Below are positions 1 through 9,424 of a DNA stretch of 64,000 nucleotides, in pieces (position 1 is the stretch's first letter; each line of letters starts with the position of its first letter). Made by a program: the position numbers and the translations under genes. The notes below the pieces were generated by a model. That model saw nothing but the letters and a program-made list of their open reading frames with translations, did no database searches and was not told where the DNA came from. The DNA is taken from assembly GCF_028368975.1 (NCBI RefSeq), contig NZ_JAQNDM010000002.1:5760425-5824424 (forward strand), read 5' to 3'. This DNA comes from Stigmatella ashevillena. GTDB lineage: Bacteria > Myxococcota > Myxococcia > Myxococcales > Myxococcaceae.

Positions 1-3000
1 CTTCTCCACCAGCTCGTCCTCGCTCTGCCACGCCAAGCCGTCCGAGGGCGGGGACGCGTCCATCAGCCGCAGGATGCAGCGCTGCGACACGCGAATTTGG
101 TGGATGGCCCAGAGGTACTGGGCCCCGCTGCGGCGGTAGAAGTCCACGTGCCGCTGCAGCCGCGCGTGCTGCGTCTCCAGGTCCTCCTTGCCGAGCTGTC
201 CCAGCACCCCGAAGTGCAGCGAGCACTGTGAGGCCCAGACGAGCATGTTGTTGGCCAGGCAGCCCTGGAAGGCCTGATCCAGCAAGCGCATGGACGTCTC
301 GATGGGACGGCACCACGGGTTGGGATAGGCGGCGAAGATGAACTGCACCAGGGGAGGCTCGCTCCGGCCGCCCACCTTCTCGGCCAGCGTCAGCGCCAGC
401 CGCCCGTACTCGTGCGCCTGGGCATAGTCTCCCGTCGCGGGCCCATGCCCCAGGGCATACATGACGTAGGAGGTGGCCGAGCCCGGCGCATGGCCATGCA
501 CGCGCGCGCGGTTGATCGCCATGGGCGACATCAAGGCGAACAGGTGCTGGTGGGTATAGGCGGCGTAGCTCAGCGCCTGGGAGAAGAGCAGGATGCGCGC
601 CCGCTCCAGCGGATCCGTCGCCTCGGGCAGCTCGGCCAGACTGCCGATGGACCGCGCGGCCCGGTCCGCCTCCAGCTTCGCCTTCTCCTGGAGGGTGGCG
701 GCGGCGATGGCCTCCTTGTCTTCCGGAATCTCGAGCCCCAGCACCTTCATCCCCTCCAGCGCGGGCTGGATGACCTGGATGTACTGGCCGCGGCTCACGA
801 ACAGCTCGATCATCAGGTGGTAGATTTCGTGCTTCTGCTCCGGCGACCTCGCGCGCTCCAGCACCAGCCGGAAGCCCTTCTCCGCGTCCTCGAACTGCCC
901 GACGAGGAAGTGGCTCTCGGAGAGGTTCTTGTGGAGCGCCAGCGCCAGCCCGTACTGGCGCTCCCAGATGCTGTCCGGGAGCAGCCGGGTGCTCACGCGC
1001 AGGTACTTGAGCGCCGCGACATAGGCGGTGGAGGCCTTGGCGCGGATGCCCGCCAGCAGGTTGAGGCGGGCCAGCTCCTCGCGCTCATCCAGCGCGTCGA
1101 TCAGCTCCTCGGCCTGGTTGAGCTGGTTGACGATGTCGAAGATGACCACCGGCCGCTGATCCTCCGGGGTGTTCTTGAGCAGCAGCCGGCCGATGCGCAG
1201 GTGGTGCCGCTGGCTCACGTCCTTCGTCATCAAGGAGTAGGCGGCCTCCTGCACGCGGTCGTGCAGGAACTCGTACCGGGCCTCGGCGGGCGTCGCCGAG
1301 GCGGGCCAGGAGCTGCTGTTCTGCACGTACTTGTAGGCATTGCCGATGGGCAGCAAGAGCCCCGACAGCACCGCGTCCCACAGCGCGAGCGCCGCCTCCT
1401 CCGGACCCTGGCCGCTGATGGCCGCCAGCACATCCAGGCTGAACTTGTTGCCGACACACGAGGCGTGCTTGAGCGCCTCCCGGGTCGCCTCCGGCAGGCT
1501 GGCGATGCGCTCGGCCATGAGGTCGGCCACGTTGTCCGTGATGGACTCGCCTTGAATCTGCTCCAGGTCCCACTGCCAGCGGCCCCGCTCGGGATCAAAA
1601 GTCAGCAGGCCGCGGGCGTTCAGCGAGCGGATGAACTGGGCCAGGAAGAAGGGATTGCCCTGCGTCTTCTTGAAGACAAGCTGGGCCAGGTCCGCCACCT
1701 CTTCCACCGGGCGGTCCACGGTGTCGGCGATCAGCTGCTGGGCGCTGTCCACGCCCAGCGGGCTCAGGGCAATCTCGTTGACGGCCGCTTCCTTGCGGAG
1801 CTCTCCGAGGATGGGCAGCAGCGCGTGTCCGGCGCGGACCTCGTTGTCCCGGTAGGCGCCAATCACCAACAGGGAGCGGATGCTCGGATCCGCGACGACG
1901 CGCTGGAGGAGGAAGAGCGAGGCAGCGTCCGCCCACTGAAGGTCATCCAGGAACAGCACGAGGGGGTGGTCCGCGCTGGCGCAGCAGGCCACGAGCTGCT
2001 GGAACACCAGGTTGAAGCGGTTCTGGGACTCGGTGGCGAGCAGCACCGGCACGGGCGGCTGCGGGCCGATGATGAGCTCCAGCTGTGGCACCAGGTCCGT
2101 CACCACCCGGCCGTTCTCGCCCAGGGCCGAATGGAGCCGCTGCCGCCACGAGGCGATCCGCTCCTCGCTCTCGGCGAGCAATTGCCGGATGAGCCCATCG
2201 AACGCCTGAATCCACGCCGCGTAGGGCGCGTTCTGGAGCTGATCGAACTTACCCGCGCCGTAATACCCCCGCTGCCGCACCAGCGGCAGGTGCACCTCGT
2301 GCACGAGCGAGGACTTGCCCACGCCGGAGTAGCCCGTCACCAGGAGCAGCTCGGAGCGGCCACTCTGGCAAACGCGGTTGAAGGCCTCGTCGAGCCGGGA
2401 TGCGTCCGCCTCGCGGCCGTAGAGCTTCTGGGGGATGTGGAAGGTGGCCGAGACGTCCTGCTCGCCCGGGAGGAAGTCCGCGATGGTGCCGATGGAGGCG
2501 AGCTGATCCAGGCACAGCCGCAGGTCCATCGAGAGCCCGTAGGCGCTCTGGTAGCGGTCATCGGCGTTCTTCGCCAAAAGCTTCATCACCACCGAGGAGA
2601 GCGCGCGGGGAATCTCGGGGCGCAGCAGGTGGGGGGGCGCCGGGGTGATGGCCAGGTGGCTGTACACCAGCGCCATCATGTCCGTGGCCTGGAAGGGCAA
2701 CTGCCCCGTGAGCAGCTCGTACAGGGTGACGCCCAGCGAGTACAGGTCCGTGCGGTAGTCCAGGCTGCGGTTCATCCGGCCCGTCTGCTCGGGCGAGATG
2801 TACGCGAGGTTGCCGTCAAGCTGCTCGGGCGAGATGAAGTCCGGGTTCTCGACGTTGAGGCGCGAGGCGATGTCGAAGTTGAACAGCCGCGCTTCCCGCG
2901 TCCTCGCGTGGACGAGAATGGAGGCGGGGTGGATGTTCTTGTGGATGATGCGGCGGCGGTGCAGCTCGCCCACCACCTTGGCCAGCTGGATGCCGATTTC

Positions 3001-3312
3001 CAGCACGCCTTTGATGGAGCCGCTGGCTTGCGCCTGGTAGGCCCTCAGGGGCACCCCGCCAAAGTCATCCATGGTGAGGATGACGCTGTTGCCGTGCCGC
3101 GTCAGGTCCAGCACTTTGACGATGCCGGGAATGTCCAGGCCCGCGCTCAGTTCATAGCCATACTTCAACCGCGCCAGCTCCTCCAGCGAGGGGAAGTCCT
3201 CCCGGGGCATTCGGACCAGGACGCGTTGCTGGTGGCGCTCGGCGCGCGCGAGCCAACCGGTCTCGTCCGACTGAAGCACCTCGGAGATGGTAAAGCCTGG
3301 CAGATTGAGCAT
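1..3312 (-). CDS. HstK-type Ser/Thr kinase / AAA ATPase multidomain signalling protein (C-terminus outside window)
   Basis: Partial: the reading frame starts at an ATG at 3312 and stays open to the left edge (1104 residues). An N-terminal protein-kinase fold (about residues 1-265) is followed by a large AAA/STAND ATPase module whose Walker A, GYSGVGKS, lies near residue 330 and whose Walker B-like stretch LVLFLDDLQWAD follows. The rest looks helical and TPR-like. Family members of this architecture (Nostoc HstK, many myxobacterial proteins) usually continue for about 600 more residues into GAF and histidine-kinase domains, so that part probably lies beyond the edge. The kinase core is odd: the HRD catalytic loop reads HKN, the DFG position reads NFD, and no glycine-rich loop or VAIK lysine is obvious, so it may be a pseudokinase used as a ligand or partner module. 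Signalling role is inferred from architecture only. Confidence 0.85.
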   Translation of the reverse strand, partial: MLNLPGFTISEVLQSDETGWLARAERHQQRVLVRMPREDFPSLEELARLKYGYELSAGLDIPGIVKVLDLTRHGNSVILTMDDFGGVPLRAYQAQASGSIKGVLEIGIQLAKVVGELHRRRIIHKNIHPASILVHARTREARLFNFDIASRLNVENPDFISPEQLDGNLAYISPEQTGRMNRSLDYRTDLYSLGVTLYELLTGQLPFQATDMMALVYSHLAITPAPPHLLRPEIPRALSSVVMKLLAKNADDRYQSAYGLSMDLRLCLDQLASIGTIADFLPGEQDVSATFHIPQKLYGREADASRLDEAFNRVCQSGRSELLLVTGYSGVGKSSLVHEVHLPLVRQRGYYGAGKFDQLQNAPYAAWIQAFDGLIRQLLAESEERIASWRQRLHSALGENGRVVTDLVPQLELIIGPQPPVPVLLATESQNRFNLVFQQLVACCASADHPLVLFLDDLQWADAASLFLLQRVVADPSIRSLLVIGAYRDNEVRAGHALLPILGELRKEAAVNEIALSPLGVDSAQQLIADTVDRPVEEVADLAQLVFKKTQGNPFFLAQFIRSLNARGLLTFDPERGRWQWDLEQIQGESITDNVADLMAERIASLPEATREALKHASCVGNKFSLDVLAAISGQGPEEAALALWDAVLSGLLLPIGNAYKYVQNSSSWPASATPAEARYEFLHDRVQEAAYSLMTKDVSQRHHLRIGRLLLKNTPEDQRPVVIFDIVNQLNQAEELIDALDEREELARLNLLAGIRAKASTAYVAALKYLRVSTRLLPDSIWERQYGLALALHKNLSESHFLVGQFEDAEKGFRLVLERARSPEQKHEIYHLMIELFVSRGQYIQVIQPALEGMKVLGLEIPEDKEAIAAATLQEKAKLEADRAARSIGSLAELPEATDPLERARILLFSQALSYAAYTHQHLFALMSPMAINRARVHGHAPGSATSYVMYALGHGPATGDYAQAHEYGRLALTLAEKVGGRSEPPLVQFIFAAYPNPWCRPIETSMRLLDQAFQGCLANNMLVWASQCSLHFGVLGQLGKEDLETQHARLQRHVDFYRRSGAQYLWAIHQIRVSQRCILRLMDASPPSDGLAWQSEDELVEK

Positions 3313-3390
3313 GGTGGACCCCCTGTGAACCGTTTTGGACCCGGACCCGGCGGCTGTGAGGAACACCCCAGCCACCGGGACGCAGCGTCC

Positions 3391-5382
3391 CTAGCCTGCC
3401 TTCGCGACCTGGGCGGCGAGCGCGCCGGACTCCTGCGCTTCCGCCGGGGTTTTCACATCGACGGTGGCCGTCTCCGCCGCACGGGACAGCCGCTCCAACT
3501 GGCGGCCCAGGACGTCATGAAGCGGCGCCTGGGAGCCCCCCGGCAAGCTCCTGCCTTCGAGCCGCATGCACTCGAAGCTCTCATCCAGCCGCTGCCGGAG
3601 CGCATCCGTGATGAGCAGCTGCTCCTTGCTGGCCAGCGAGGCCAGCCGGGCCGCCGTGTTCGCCGCCTCGCCGATGACCGTGTAGTCCAGCCGGCCCAGC
3701 CTCCGGGCCCCCACGCTGCCGCAGAGCACCTCGCCCGAGTCCAGGCCCATGCAGACGCCTTGGGCGTAGGCGGACTGCTCGCCGTGGCGGAAGGCCATCT
3801 CCCGGAGTCGGCGCCGGGCGGCCAGGCACGCCTCGAGTGCCCGGACCAGGTGCTCCTGTCCCCGGAACACCACCATCACCGCGTCTCCCACGAACTTGTC
3901 CACCACGCCGCCCCGGCCCGTCAGCTCGGGCACGAGCACCTCGAAGATGGCGTTCAGGCGCTGGAGGGCCGCCTCCGGCCGCTCCTGGCGCGCCAGGGCG
4001 GTGAAGCCGGGGACGTCCAGGAAGGCCACCGTGGCCTCGTCCTTCTCGCCCAGCACCATGTTGTGGCCCGGCAGCAGGGGCAGCACCCGCTCCAGCAAGT
4101 TGTGGTGCACGAACAGCCGCAACAGCTGGTTCTCCTCCGCCGACTGCACCATCTGGCGCAGCTCGGTCACGTGGCGCAGCGCCTTGATGAGGGTGGCCTC
4201 CAGGTCCGCGAAGTCGATGGGCTTCACGAGGAAGTCGAAGGCCCCCCGGTTCATCACCACCCGGATGTTGTCCATGTCGCTGTAGGCGGAGACGATGACC
4301 ACCTTCACGAGCGCGTTCACCTCGCTCACCCGAGACAGGAACGTCAGCCCGTCCATCTTCGGCATGTTGATGTCAGAGAGGACGACATCGGTGTCCGGGT
4401 GCTCGCGCAGCTTCTCCAGCCCATCCAGGCCATCCACGGCGAAGATGAACTCGTAGTGGGCCTCGCGGATCTGCTTGCGGAAGCGCTGGCGCATCAGCAC
4501 TTCCATGCTCGGCTCATCGTCGATGACGAGCACCTTGGCGGCCCGACGGCGCGTTTCCGCCCGGGCCGAGAAGGCCGCGGACAGCTCCAGCGCGGACTGG
4601 AAGCGGCGCGCCGGGGCTTCCGCCAGGGCCTGGGCGAAGAAGGCATCCAGCTCCTTGCCCAGCTCGGGCAGCACCTGGGAGGGAGGCTCCGCCTGCACCG
4701 GGGCGCCCCGGCGCAGCTCCGCGACGATGTCCGCGGAGAAGGGCAGGCGGCCGGTGAGCGCCCGGTAGGCCACCACCGCGAGCGACCACACGTCACTCCG
4801 GGGGTCCACGGTGGGCTCGCCCCGCAGCTGTTCGGGGCTCATGTAGCGGGGCGTCCCCATGAGCTTCGCGGGCGGCGCCTCGGCGGCCTGGGCCTCGGCG
4901 CTCAACCGGGCCAGGCCGAAGTCGAGCACCTTCACCACCTCTTGGGAGTCCACACGGGCCAGGAAGAGGTTGGCGGGCTTGAGGTCGTGGTGGACGATGC
5001 CGGCCGCGTGGGCGGCGGCCAGCGCTCGCGCCACCTGCTGCAGCAGCGTGGCGACCGCGGAGGAGGGGAGCCGGCCCTGCCGCTCCAGGCGCGCCTCCAG
5101 GTCCTCGCCCTCCAGCAGCTCCATGACGATGTAGGGCGTATCCCCGTCCACCCCGTAGTCGTGCACCTGGACGACATGGGGGCTCTGGAGTTGGGCGATG
5201 GCCCGCGCCTCCTGCTCGAACTGGGTACGGGCTTGGGCAGAGGAGGGCAACCCCATCGCCATCAGCTTGAGCGCCACCCGGCGCTGCAACTGAGCGTCGA
5301 GGGCCACCCAGATGGTGCCCATCCCGCCATCGGCGATCCTCCGCTCCAAGAGGTACCTATTGCCGATCTGGCGTCCAGACAT
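3391..5382 (-). CDS. Ser/Thr kinase - receiver - class III nucleotidyl cyclase fusion
   Basis: 663-residue cytoplasmic signalling protein. Residues about 8-270 are a protein kinase: glycine loop GGMGTIW, catalytic loop HHDLKPAN near residue 130 (R of HRD replaced by H) and intact DFG. Residues about 281-400 are a response-regulator receiver with the IDDEP acidic pair, phospho-acceptor Asp in SDINMPKMDG, and the conserved Lys in VKPID. Residues about 450-600 are a class III adenylate/guanylate cyclase domain with both metal Asp positions (FLDVPGF and KFVGDAV). The kinase could gate cyclase output through the receiver, but no partner histidine kinase is adjacent. ATG 5382 was chosen because the kinase fold begins a few residues later; an open frame extends upstream to 5520 without homology. 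It lies 78 bp upstream of the HstK-type gene on the same strand. Confidence 0.88.
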   Translation of the reverse strand: MSGRQIGNRYLLERRIADGGMGTIWVALDAQLQRRVALKLMAMGLPSSAQARTQFEQEARAIAQLQSPHVVQVHDYGVDGDTPYIVMELLEGEDLEARLERQGRLPSSAVATLLQQVARALAAAHAAGIVHHDLKPANLFLARVDSQEVVKVLDFGLARLSAEAQAAEAPPAKLMGTPRYMSPEQLRGEPTVDPRSDVWSLAVVAYRALTGRLPFSADIVAELRRGAPVQAEPPSQVLPELGKELDAFFAQALAEAPARRFQSALELSAAFSARAETRRRAAKVLVIDDEPSMEVLMRQRFRKQIREAHYEFIFAVDGLDGLEKLREHPDTDVVLSDINMPKMDGLTFLSRVSEVNALVKVVIVSAYSDMDNIRVVMNRGAFDFLVKPIDFADLEATLIKALRHVTELRQMVQSAEENQLLRLFVHHNLLERVLPLLPGHNMVLGEKDEATVAFLDVPGFTALARQERPEAALQRLNAIFEVLVPELTGRGGVVDKFVGDAVMVVFRGQEHLVRALEACLAARRRLREMAFRHGEQSAYAQGVCMGLDSGEVLCGSVGARRLGRLDYTVIGEAANTAARLASLASKEQLLITDALRQRLDESFECMRLEGRSLPGGSQAPLHDVLGRQLERLSRAAETATVDVKTPAEAQESGALAAQVAKAG

Positions 5383-5539
5383 GACCGACTCACCCGAAGG
5401 TTGAACGGGAGGATGAATCCCGATTGGTAGGAGCGGTTCGGGCCGCCCGCCGCACACCGAGCGCGCATCATGGCATACCCGTTGGAAGGATGGGATGCCC
5501 GCCCGCTTGCCCCCTCCCAAGGTCCTCTCGGCCGAGGGC

Positions 5540-6343
5540 TCACCCCTCCAAGAAGCGGTCGAGCAGCCCCCCCAACCGGGGCCAGAGGAACAGCCCCCAC
5601 AGCGCCAGGGAGGCCCCCCCCACCACGATGGCGGCCACGGCCTGCCCCTTGCGCCCCACCGGGGGGAGCGAGGTGGGGTTCACCCGGCTCAAGGCCCACC
5701 CTCCTAGAACGATGGCCAGGGGGGCCAGCACGGGCAGGAACACCCCCCCCAGTGCCACGCTCAGCGCCGAGCGGGCCAGCGGGTTGTTCTCGCGCACGTG
5801 CCAGAGCCGCAAGAGCTGCTGCTCGGACACCGGCCGCCGGAAGAAGAGCTGGTTGCGCGTGCTGGCGACAATCGAGAAGGCCGAGATGAACAGGCACCCG
5901 AACCCCACGGCCGCGTGGAGCCAGCCCCTCGCCCCACTGCCCAGGGCCAGCACCACCGGGGCGGCGAGCAGGGCATAGCGGGCCCACGGCAGGCCGAGGA
6001 AGAACGCCCCGCCCACCCCGGCGCTCAGCGCGCAGGCGACTCCCAGCACAGGCTCCCCCTCCACCAGCAGGAAGGCCGCGAGGGGCACGAGCAGGGCGCT
6101 GATGAAGCCCGCGGACCAGGCCCAGGAGTCCCGCCGCCCCCACAGCCCGAGCCGGAAGCGCTCCAGGTAATTGACCTCGGGCCTCGCGGCGCATGCGCCG
6201 CAGTACGTCCTGCCCAACACCGTGCGTGCACACAGGCCACAGAAGAACGTCCCGCAGCGAGAGCACGTCCCCGTGGCCCCTTCGTCCAGGTGGGTGGCAC
6301 AGCGGGGGGCCAGCGGGCCGGAAGGGACATCGGCAACGGACAT
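5540..6343 (-). CDS. B-box-type zinc-finger, DUF4190-like membrane protein
   Basis: 267-residue integral membrane protein. The first 45 residues carry paired cysteines and histidines (C-x2-C spacings in CSRCGTFFCGLC and YCGACAAR), which looks like a B-box/zinc-ribbon. Several hydrophobic helices follow; the last pair around NPLARSALSVALGGVF, followed by GGWALSRV, resembles the DUF4190 two-helix domain. Such proteins are common in myxobacteria and have no established function. ATG 6343 has GGGAG about 9 nt upstream; a longer upstream open frame to 6820 is antisense to the M16 gene and is not credible. It is divergent from the M16 pair across about 120 bp. Confidence 0.75.
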   Translation of the reverse strand: MSVADVPSGPLAPRCATHLDEGATGTCSRCGTFFCGLCARTVLGRTYCGACAARPEVNYLERFRLGLWGRRDSWAWSAGFISALLVPLAAFLLVEGEPVLGVACALSAGVGGAFFLGLPWARYALLAAPVVLALGSGARGWLHAAVGFGCLFISAFSIVASTRNQLFFRRPVSEQQLLRLWHVRENNPLARSALSVALGGVFLPVLAPLAIVLGGWALSRVNPTSLPPVGRKGQAVAAIVVGGASLALWGLFLWPRLGGLLDRFLEG

Positions 6344-6464
6344 GCTCTCAGTCTCCCATGGCCTGAGAGTGGAAGGAGAAGGGCCCGAGGGGTGTTCTTG
6401 TCCCCACCCCGCGAATCGCCCGTGGTAAGCGCGGGGGATTCGCCCGAAGGAGGCCTGCCCGCGC

Positions 6465-7856
6465 ATGAAAGCCCTCGTTGCCGCCGCCGCCCTCGCGCTC
6501 GGATTCCCAGTGCTCGCCCAGGAGGCGAAGCCGCTGGACTCCAGCCGCAAGGAGCTCTCCATCCCCCATGAGAAGTACACGCTCAAGAACGGCCTGGAGG
6601 TCATCCTCTCCGTGGACCGCAAGCTGCCCGTCGTGGCGGTGAACATCTGGTACCACGTGGGCGCCTTCAACGAAGTCCCCGGCCGCACCGGCTTCGCCCA
6701 CCTCTTCGAGCACATGATGTTCCAGGGCTCCAAGCACGTGCCGGATGATGTCCACATCTCCCTGCTCGAGCAGCTGGGCGCCACGGACCTCAACGGCACC
6801 ACCAGCTTCGACCGCACCAACTACTTCGAGACGGTGCCCAGCAACCACCTGGAGACGGCGCTCTGGCTGGAGAGCGACCGCATGGGCTTCCTGCTGGACA
6901 CTCTCACTCCGGAGAAGCTCCAGACCCAGCAGGAGGTGGTGAAGAACGAGCGCCGCCTGGGCACCGAGACGGAGCCCTACGGCATCGCCCAGGAGAAGCT
7001 CTGGCAGGCCCTGTTCCCCACGCCCCACCCCTACCACGGCGCCATCATCGGCTCGATGGCGGACCTGGAGGCGGCCACCGCGGAGGACGTGAAGGCGTTC
7101 TTCCGCCAGTGGTACGCCCCCTCCAACGCCACGCTCGCCATCGTCGGGGACTTCGACGTGGAGAAGACCAAGGCCCTGGTGGAGAAGTACTTCGGCTCCC
7201 TGCGCAGCGCCGCCAAGCCCGAGAAGCCCCAGGTGGCCCCGGTGAAGCTCGCGAAGGAAGTGGTCATCCGCCATGACGAGCAGGTGGCCACGCTGCCCAT
7301 GCTCTCCATGGCCTGGCTCAGCCCGGCCTACTTCACCCAGGAGGATGCCACCGCGGATGTGCTCTCCACGGCGCTCACCACCGGCAGGGCCAGCCGGCTC
7401 TACAAGCGGCTGGTGCTCGAGAAGCAGCTGGCCCAGAGCGTGACGGCCTCCCAGCAGAGCCTGGGCGCCCAGTCTGTCTTCTCCATCGATGTGGTGGCCC
7501 GGCCCGGCGTCTCCACCGACACGCTCCAGAAAGAGGTGGATGCCCTGCTGGACGAGGTCCGCAAGAACGGCATCACCCCGCAGGAGATCGCCCGGGCCCG
7601 CACCCGGTATGACACACAGTTCCTCAGTGGCCTGCAGTCGATTGGCGGCTTCGGCGGCAAGGCGGACGTGCTGCAGAACTACAACCACTTCACCGGCGAG
7701 CCGGGCTACGTGGAGAAGGACCTGGCGCGCTACCAGAGCGTCACCCCGGACTCGGTGAAGCGCTACGCCCAGGAGTACCTGCGCCCCGAGGCCCGCGTGG
7801 TGCTGCACGCCGTGCCTCCCCCGCAGGCCCCCGCCGCCCCGAAGGAGAACAAGTGA
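6465..7856 (+). CDS. M16 family zinc metallopeptidase (catalytic partner)
   Basis: 463 residues with a clear Sec signal peptide (cleavage after about residue 19, VLAQE). The inverted zinc motif HxxEH is present at residues 79-83 (HLFEH), and the downstream glutamate region ETEPYG follows at the usual distance. Length and the two-lobed arrangement fit the bacterial short M16 peptidases that work as heterodimers with an inactive partner in the periplasm, degrading peptides and small proteins. GGAGG precedes the ATG by about 11 nt. It is translationally coupled to the next gene, which is the expected inactive subunit. Confidence 0.92.
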   Translation: MKALVAAAALALGFPVLAQEAKPLDSSRKELSIPHEKYTLKNGLEVILSVDRKLPVVAVNIWYHVGAFNEVPGRTGFAHLFEHMMFQGSKHVPDDVHISLLEQLGATDLNGTTSFDRTNYFETVPSNHLETALWLESDRMGFLLDTLTPEKLQTQQEVVKNERRLGTETEPYGIAQEKLWQALFPTPHPYHGAIIGSMADLEAATAEDVKAFFRQWYAPSNATLAIVGDFDVEKTKALVEKYFGSLRSAAKPEKPQVAPVKLAKEVVIRHDEQVATLPMLSMAWLSPAYFTQEDATADVLSTALTTGRASRLYKRLVLEKQLAQSVTASQQSLGAQSVFSIDVVARPGVSTDTLQKEVDALLDEVRKNGITPQEIARARTRYDTQFLSGLQSIGGFGGKADVLQNYNHFTGEPGYVEKDLARYQSVTPDSVKRYAQEYLRPEARVVLHAVPPPQAPAAPKENK

Positions 7857-9346
7857 TGATGCGCCGCCTCTTCGTCTCCGCCTCCCTCCTGGCGCTGGCC
7901 TCGTGCGCCTCCACGCCCGTGGCCGCGCCCCCGGCCACCCCTCCCGCCGCCGAGGCCCCCGCGCCGCAGGACTCCGAGTCCTTCCGCGCGAAGATGCCGG
8001 AGCCGGCCAAGCCCCCGGACCTGGTGCTGCCCACCTTCGAGCAGGCCCAGCTCGACAATGGCCTCACGGTGCTGGTGGCCACGCGCCGCCAGCTCCCGCT
8101 CGTCTCCGTGGGCATCGCCTTCTCCGCGGGCAGCGCGCAGGACCCTGCCGGTGCGGCCGGTACCGCCGACATCGCCTACAAGATGTTGCTGGAAGGGGCG
8201 GGGGGTAAGGACACCATCACCCTGGACAACGCCTTCGGGGACCTGGGCGTCTCCCCCTCGGTGGGCGTCACCCCGGATGGGGCCTTCCTGGGCGTGCAGG
8301 TGCTCACCGGCAACGTGCAGCCGGCGCTCGCGCTGCTGGCGGACGTGGTGCGCAAGCCCACCTTCGCGCCGAAGGACTTCGAGCGGCGCAAGAAGCAGCA
8401 GCTGGCGGACATCGTCCGGCGCCTGGGCTCGCCCGGCTTCCTCGCGCAGCAGGCCTACCTGAAGGCGGTGTTTGGCGAGGGCCACCCCTACGCGCACCCC
8501 ACCGTCGGCACGCCCGCCGAGGTGTCGCAACTCACGCTGCCCACCGTGCAGGGCTTCTACCGCAAGCACGTGGGCCCCAAGGCCACGGCCCTGGTGGTAG
8601 CGGGAGACCTCTCCAAGGACCAGGCGGTGGAGCTGGCCAAGAAGTACTTCGGGGACTGGAAGGGCACGGCCGTGCTGCCCCCCGCGCCCCCCGCGCCCTC
8701 GGTGCCCCCGCGCGAGCAGGTGCGCTACGTGTCCAAGCCCGGCCTGGAGCAGACGACCGTGATGGTGGGCCGCCCGGGGCTCGCCGCGGGCCACCCGGAT
8801 GAGGAGGCGCTGGAGCTGGCCACCACGGTGTTCGGCGGCTTCTTTGGCAGCCGGTTGAACATGAACCTGCGCGAGGCCAAGGGCTACACCTACGGGGCGG
8901 GCGCCAGCTCCGACGCGCGCCTGGGCGTGGGCCCCCTCACCGCCCAGTCCGCGGTGCGCGCGAACGTGACGGGCCCCGCGGTCACCGAGTTCTTCCGGGA
9001 GCTGGCGGACCTGCGCAGCCGTCCCATCACCTCGCAGGAGCTCGAGTCGGCCCGCGAGGGGCTCATCCGCTCCTTCCCGGGCAACTTCGAGCGGGTGTCC
9101 GGGCTGGGCGCCAGCGCCGCGTCGCTCTTCTACAAGCGCCTGCCCATGGACGAGTTCACCCGCACGGTGGAGCGGCTGGAGAAGGCCACCCCCGCCGAGG
9201 TGCAGCGCGTGGCCGAGGCCTACCTGGATCCGGCCGCCATGCAGCTCATCCTCGTGGGAGACCCGGACCTCATCCAGACCCAGGTCGGTCCGCTCCACCT
9301 GGGCACGCTCACGAAGGTCGACGTGGCGGGCGCGGCGGGGAAGTAA
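7856..9346 (+). CDS. M16 family peptidase-like lipoprotein (inactive partner)
   Basis: About 496 residues, with a lipoprotein signal (LALASC lipobox near residue 18), so it is predicted to be membrane anchored. It aligns with the M16 fold (AQLDNGLTV start, RREAKGYTYG-like loop as NLREAKGYTYGAG), but the region where HxxEH should be reads TADIAYK, with no zinc ligands. This is the usual non-catalytic subunit of a heterodimeric M16 protease. The start is the ATG overlapping the TGA of the upstream gene by one base (TGATG). GTG at 7853 and ATG at 7859 are alternatives. GGAG lies about 8 nt upstream inside the previous gene. Confidence 0.9.
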   Translation: MMRRLFVSASLLALASCASTPVAAPPATPPAAEAPAPQDSESFRAKMPEPAKPPDLVLPTFEQAQLDNGLTVLVATRRQLPLVSVGIAFSAGSAQDPAGAAGTADIAYKMLLEGAGGKDTITLDNAFGDLGVSPSVGVTPDGAFLGVQVLTGNVQPALALLADVVRKPTFAPKDFERRKKQQLADIVRRLGSPGFLAQQAYLKAVFGEGHPYAHPTVGTPAEVSQLTLPTVQGFYRKHVGPKATALVVAGDLSKDQAVELAKKYFGDWKGTAVLPPAPPAPSVPPREQVRYVSKPGLEQTTVMVGRPGLAAGHPDEEALELATTVFGGFFGSRLNMNLREAKGYTYGAGASSDARLGVGPLTAQSAVRANVTGPAVTEFFRELADLRSRPITSQELESAREGLIRSFPGNFERVSGLGASAASLFYKRLPMDEFTRTVERLEKATPAEVQRVAEAYLDPAAMQLILVGDPDLIQTQVGPLHLGTLTKVDVAGAAGK

Positions 9347-9377
9347 TCCTCCGCCCTATATAAGGATACGGAGGCAT

Positions 9378-9405
9378 GCGCCGGAGCTCCCAGGGGCTCC
9401 GGCGC
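9378..9405. terminator. hairpin between convergent genes
   Basis: Perfect 10-bp stem, GCGCCGGAGC (9378-9387) and GCTCCGGCGC (9396-9405), with an 8-nt loop. It sits between the M16 lipoprotein stop and the stop of the convergent small gene, so it could act in both directions. No long T-run follows. Confidence 0.6.
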
Positions 9406-9424
9406 TGTGCGTTTCGGCCCCCGC

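Noticed and set aside
412-5430. Plus-strand open frame of 1672 codons
   Set aside because: It is antisense to the HstK-type gene and the kinase-cyclase gene, which carry clear family motifs; its translation is low-complexity Arg/Gln/Gly/His-rich, a GC3 artefact.
7763-9298. Minus-strand open frame of 511 codons
   Set aside because: Antisense to the M16-like lipoprotein; Gly/His/Arg-rich shadow.
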